Assembly: GCA_036653075.1 (NCBI GenBank)
Contig: JAVVUQ010000077.1
Span: 1-7,319, forward strand
Length of the DNA: 7,319 bases
Source: JAVVUQ01 sp036653075
GTDB lineage: Bacteria > Bacillota > Clostridia > Christensenellales > CAG-314
Reading direction: 5' to 3'
Shown here: piece by piece, positions 5,990 through 7,319 of the stretch
How positions within the stretch are numbered: position 1 is the first letter of the stretch
Layout: the number at the start of each line of letters is the position of its first letter
Made by a program: the position numbers and the translations under genes
Notes under the pieces: model-generated
Seen by the model: only the letters and a program-made list of their open reading frames with translations
What the model was told of the DNA's origin: nothing
Databases searched by the model: none

Positions 5990-6113
5990 ATTTAAAAATT
6001 CAAGATTAAATCATTATTTAATTTAAAAATTCAAGATCAAATCTTTATCTGATTTAAAAATTCAAGATTAAATCTTTATGTAATTTAAAAATTCAAGATT
6101 AAATCTTTATTTA
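5990..6113. repeat. 31-bp tandem repeat, four copies, in the 3' region of the surface protein gene
   Basis: Four head-to-tail units of exactly 31 bp begin at 5990, 6021, 6052 and 6083, each starting ATTTAAAAATTCAAGAT. Each has two small dyads: AATTT-AA-AAATT, and AAGAT-TAA-ATCTT (broken by one change in the first copy). The second copy differs in the loop (CAA) while its stem is kept. The array lies between the surface protein's stop codon and its terminator, so it should be transcribed as 3' untranslated RNA. Copies are contiguous, so this is not a CRISPR array. Confidence 0.9.
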
Positions 6114-6139
6114 ATTATTAAATAGTATAATTTATTTAA

Positions 6140-7319
6140 TTATGGATTTGTTTTTTCAGGAGTATAAGCAACTGCATTTGTAACCCAATTACCAAGCATT
6201 CTAAATCCAATCAATGTTCCATTTGCATCATATGCAAATACAAAAACTTTGCTTGGTGTGATAGAAGTAACTCCAATAGAAGAAAGATATAAATACGCAG
6301 TGTTGCCATTTACAAAGTATTTAGGATCGCTTGTTTTAATATAACTTGCATCAGGTTGTGCGTCTGCTGCTGTATAAGCGTTGATTGTATTGTAATATGT
6401 CGCAGTAACGTCTGTTGCAGTACCTGTTGGTTGCTTATATTCTACTTGGAATCTTTCTACACTTTTTGTATTTGTACCAAACGTATATTGCACTACATAT
6501 TTTGTTGCGTTTGCAATTTTAGTAAATGTAAATGAAGTTGTAGCAGCTGTAAATGATGTTGGGGTTGATGTCATTGGTGTTATTGTTTTAATACTTCCAT
6601 TTGCTTTAAATTCTGCTGCTGGGTCTGTAGCATTACCAGCAAATTTTCCCGCAAACCATTTTGTGATAGCTCCTTCTTCATTTTTTGTATTTGGTTGTAA
6701 TTGTGTTATTTCACCTTTATTTTCACAATTTTTAACTGTATAGTTTCCTTCCGTCACGTATCCTATAAATCCACCTGCAGTACCAATAGCGCCTTTCATA
6801 TTGCCAAAGTTAATACAATTTTCAAAGCTAATTATACTATTTGAGCCATCTCCAATAAATCCGCCAACAGTGGTTGCAGTTGCGCCTAAAACGTTAGTGT
6901 AGTTATTGCAACCTGTAAATTTAATGGTTGGGGTCGTTGGAGTATCGTTCCATTTATAATATGGTTGCGCTGCAAAAACGCCTACTGTACTTGCGCTGCC
7001 TCCTACTGTATTGATATAGCCATATGTATTGACATTGTTAAATGCTACTGTGCCGTTGGTAATATATGCAATACCAAGCGCTCCGAAAGCGCCACTACTT
7101 GTAAAGTAAAAGTTTGTATTTTTTATTACTGAGCCGTCATCTAAGCCCATAAGCGCTGAATATTTACCTGTATTGGTATGATTAACTTTATTGATATTAC
7201 GTAATGAAAAACTCGCGCCATCAAGGTTAATCTTTTTAAATACTTTAGTTTTATCACTCTTTAAATATCCAATAGGATTGATAACAACATCTTTCAAATC
7301 GATATCATTTGTCAATTTA
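6140..7319 (-). CDS. Surface or secreted protein with GLUG-like beta-helix repeats, C-terminal part
   Basis: 392 codons are open to the right edge; the first residues seen (KLTNDIDLKDVVINPIG) are the middle of a domain, so the N-terminus and any signal peptide lie outside. The TTG at 7315 is not a credible start. Numbering from that codon, residues 1-205 look like a right-handed beta-helix with GLUG-type repeats: LTNDIDL...NPIG, then LDGASFSLRNI, then GGFIGDG (151-157) and GGFIGYV (181-187). Cys136, Cys167 and Cys197 recur every 30-31 residues in x-C-x-N contexts (GCNNYTN, NCINFGN, NCENKGE). Residues about 245-391 are Thr-rich and beta-strand-like (TKYVVQYTFG, KVFVFAYDANGTL), perhaps Ig-like. 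There is no LPXTG motif and no C-terminal membrane anchor. Surface display or adhesion is an inference; no enzyme motif is seen. Confidence 0.8.
   Translation of the reverse strand, partial: KLTNDIDLKDVVINPIGYLKSDKTKVFKKINLDGASFSLRNINKVNHTNTGKYSALMGLDDGSVIKNTNFYFTSSGAFGALGIAYITNGTVAFNNVNTYGYINTVGGSASTVGVFAAQPYYKWNDTPTTPTIKFTGCNNYTNVLGATATTVGGFIGDGSNSIISFENCINFGNMKGAIGTAGGFIGYVTEGNYTVKNCENKGEITQLQPNTKNEEGAITKWFAGKFAGNATDPAAEFKANGSIKTITPMTSTPTSFTAATTSFTFTKIANATKYVVQYTFGTNTKSVERFQVEYKQPTGTATDVTATYYNTINAYTAADAQPDASYIKTSDPKYFVNGNTAYLYLSSIGVTSITPSKVFVFAYDANGTLIGFRMLGNWVTNAVAYTPEKTNP

Noticed and set aside
5990..6113. CRISPR-like array of 31-bp units
   Set aside because: The units abut directly with no unique spacers and no cas genes are present.
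7313..7315. TTG as start codon of the minus-strand surface protein
   Set aside because: The frame is open to the window edge and the residues around it form a conserved repeat interior (LTNDIDL), so the true start lies outside.

Overview
The window is very AT-rich, with standard-code genes, A-rich intergenic DNA, sigma-A-type promoter signals and Shine-Dalgarno-led genes. This suggests a low-GC Firmicute, most likely an uncultured Clostridia- or Bacilli-related lineage. The exact taxon cannot be fixed from the sequence. It carries four protein genes, two of them cut by the window edges, separated by unusually repeat-rich spacers.

Layout. Positions 1-118 (minus) hold the first codons of a secreted or membrane protein that begins with a signal-peptide-like segment. 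Positions 119-684 are AT-rich and gene-free, and contain a tight cluster of four perfect same-strand DnaA boxes (489-563) plus one near-match, which resembles a replication origin or a DnaA-titrating site. A near-consensus extended promoter (685-713) follows. It drives a leader of about 340 nt with a long nested stem-loop (817-901) and a six-unit 14-bp tandem repeat. Positions 1060-4576 encode two overlapping ABC half-transporters. Their motif asymmetry is that of a heterodimeric exporter with one degenerate ATP site. Positions 4577-4847 are a 20-bp tandem repeat array. Positions 4856-4895 form a terminator-shaped hairpin whose 3' arm carries the Shine-Dalgarno of the next gene, uppP (4896-5657). 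A 238-nt tract without a single C on the plus strand follows, then a minus-strand intrinsic terminator (5953-5980), a four-copy 31-bp tandem repeat (5990-6113), and the C-terminal 392 codons of a GLUG-like surface protein on the minus strand (6140-7319).

How the genes fit together. The exporter and the undecaprenyl-diphosphate phosphatase both act at the cytoplasmic membrane, and both types are known in resistance to cell-envelope antibiotics such as bacitracin. The hairpin between them suggests separate control rather than a simple operon. The surface protein converges on uppP and ends at its own terminator.

Points most worth following: the DnaA-box cluster, the hairpin at the uppP start, the structured leader of the exporter operon, and three different tandem-repeat families in three intergenic spaces of one short window.
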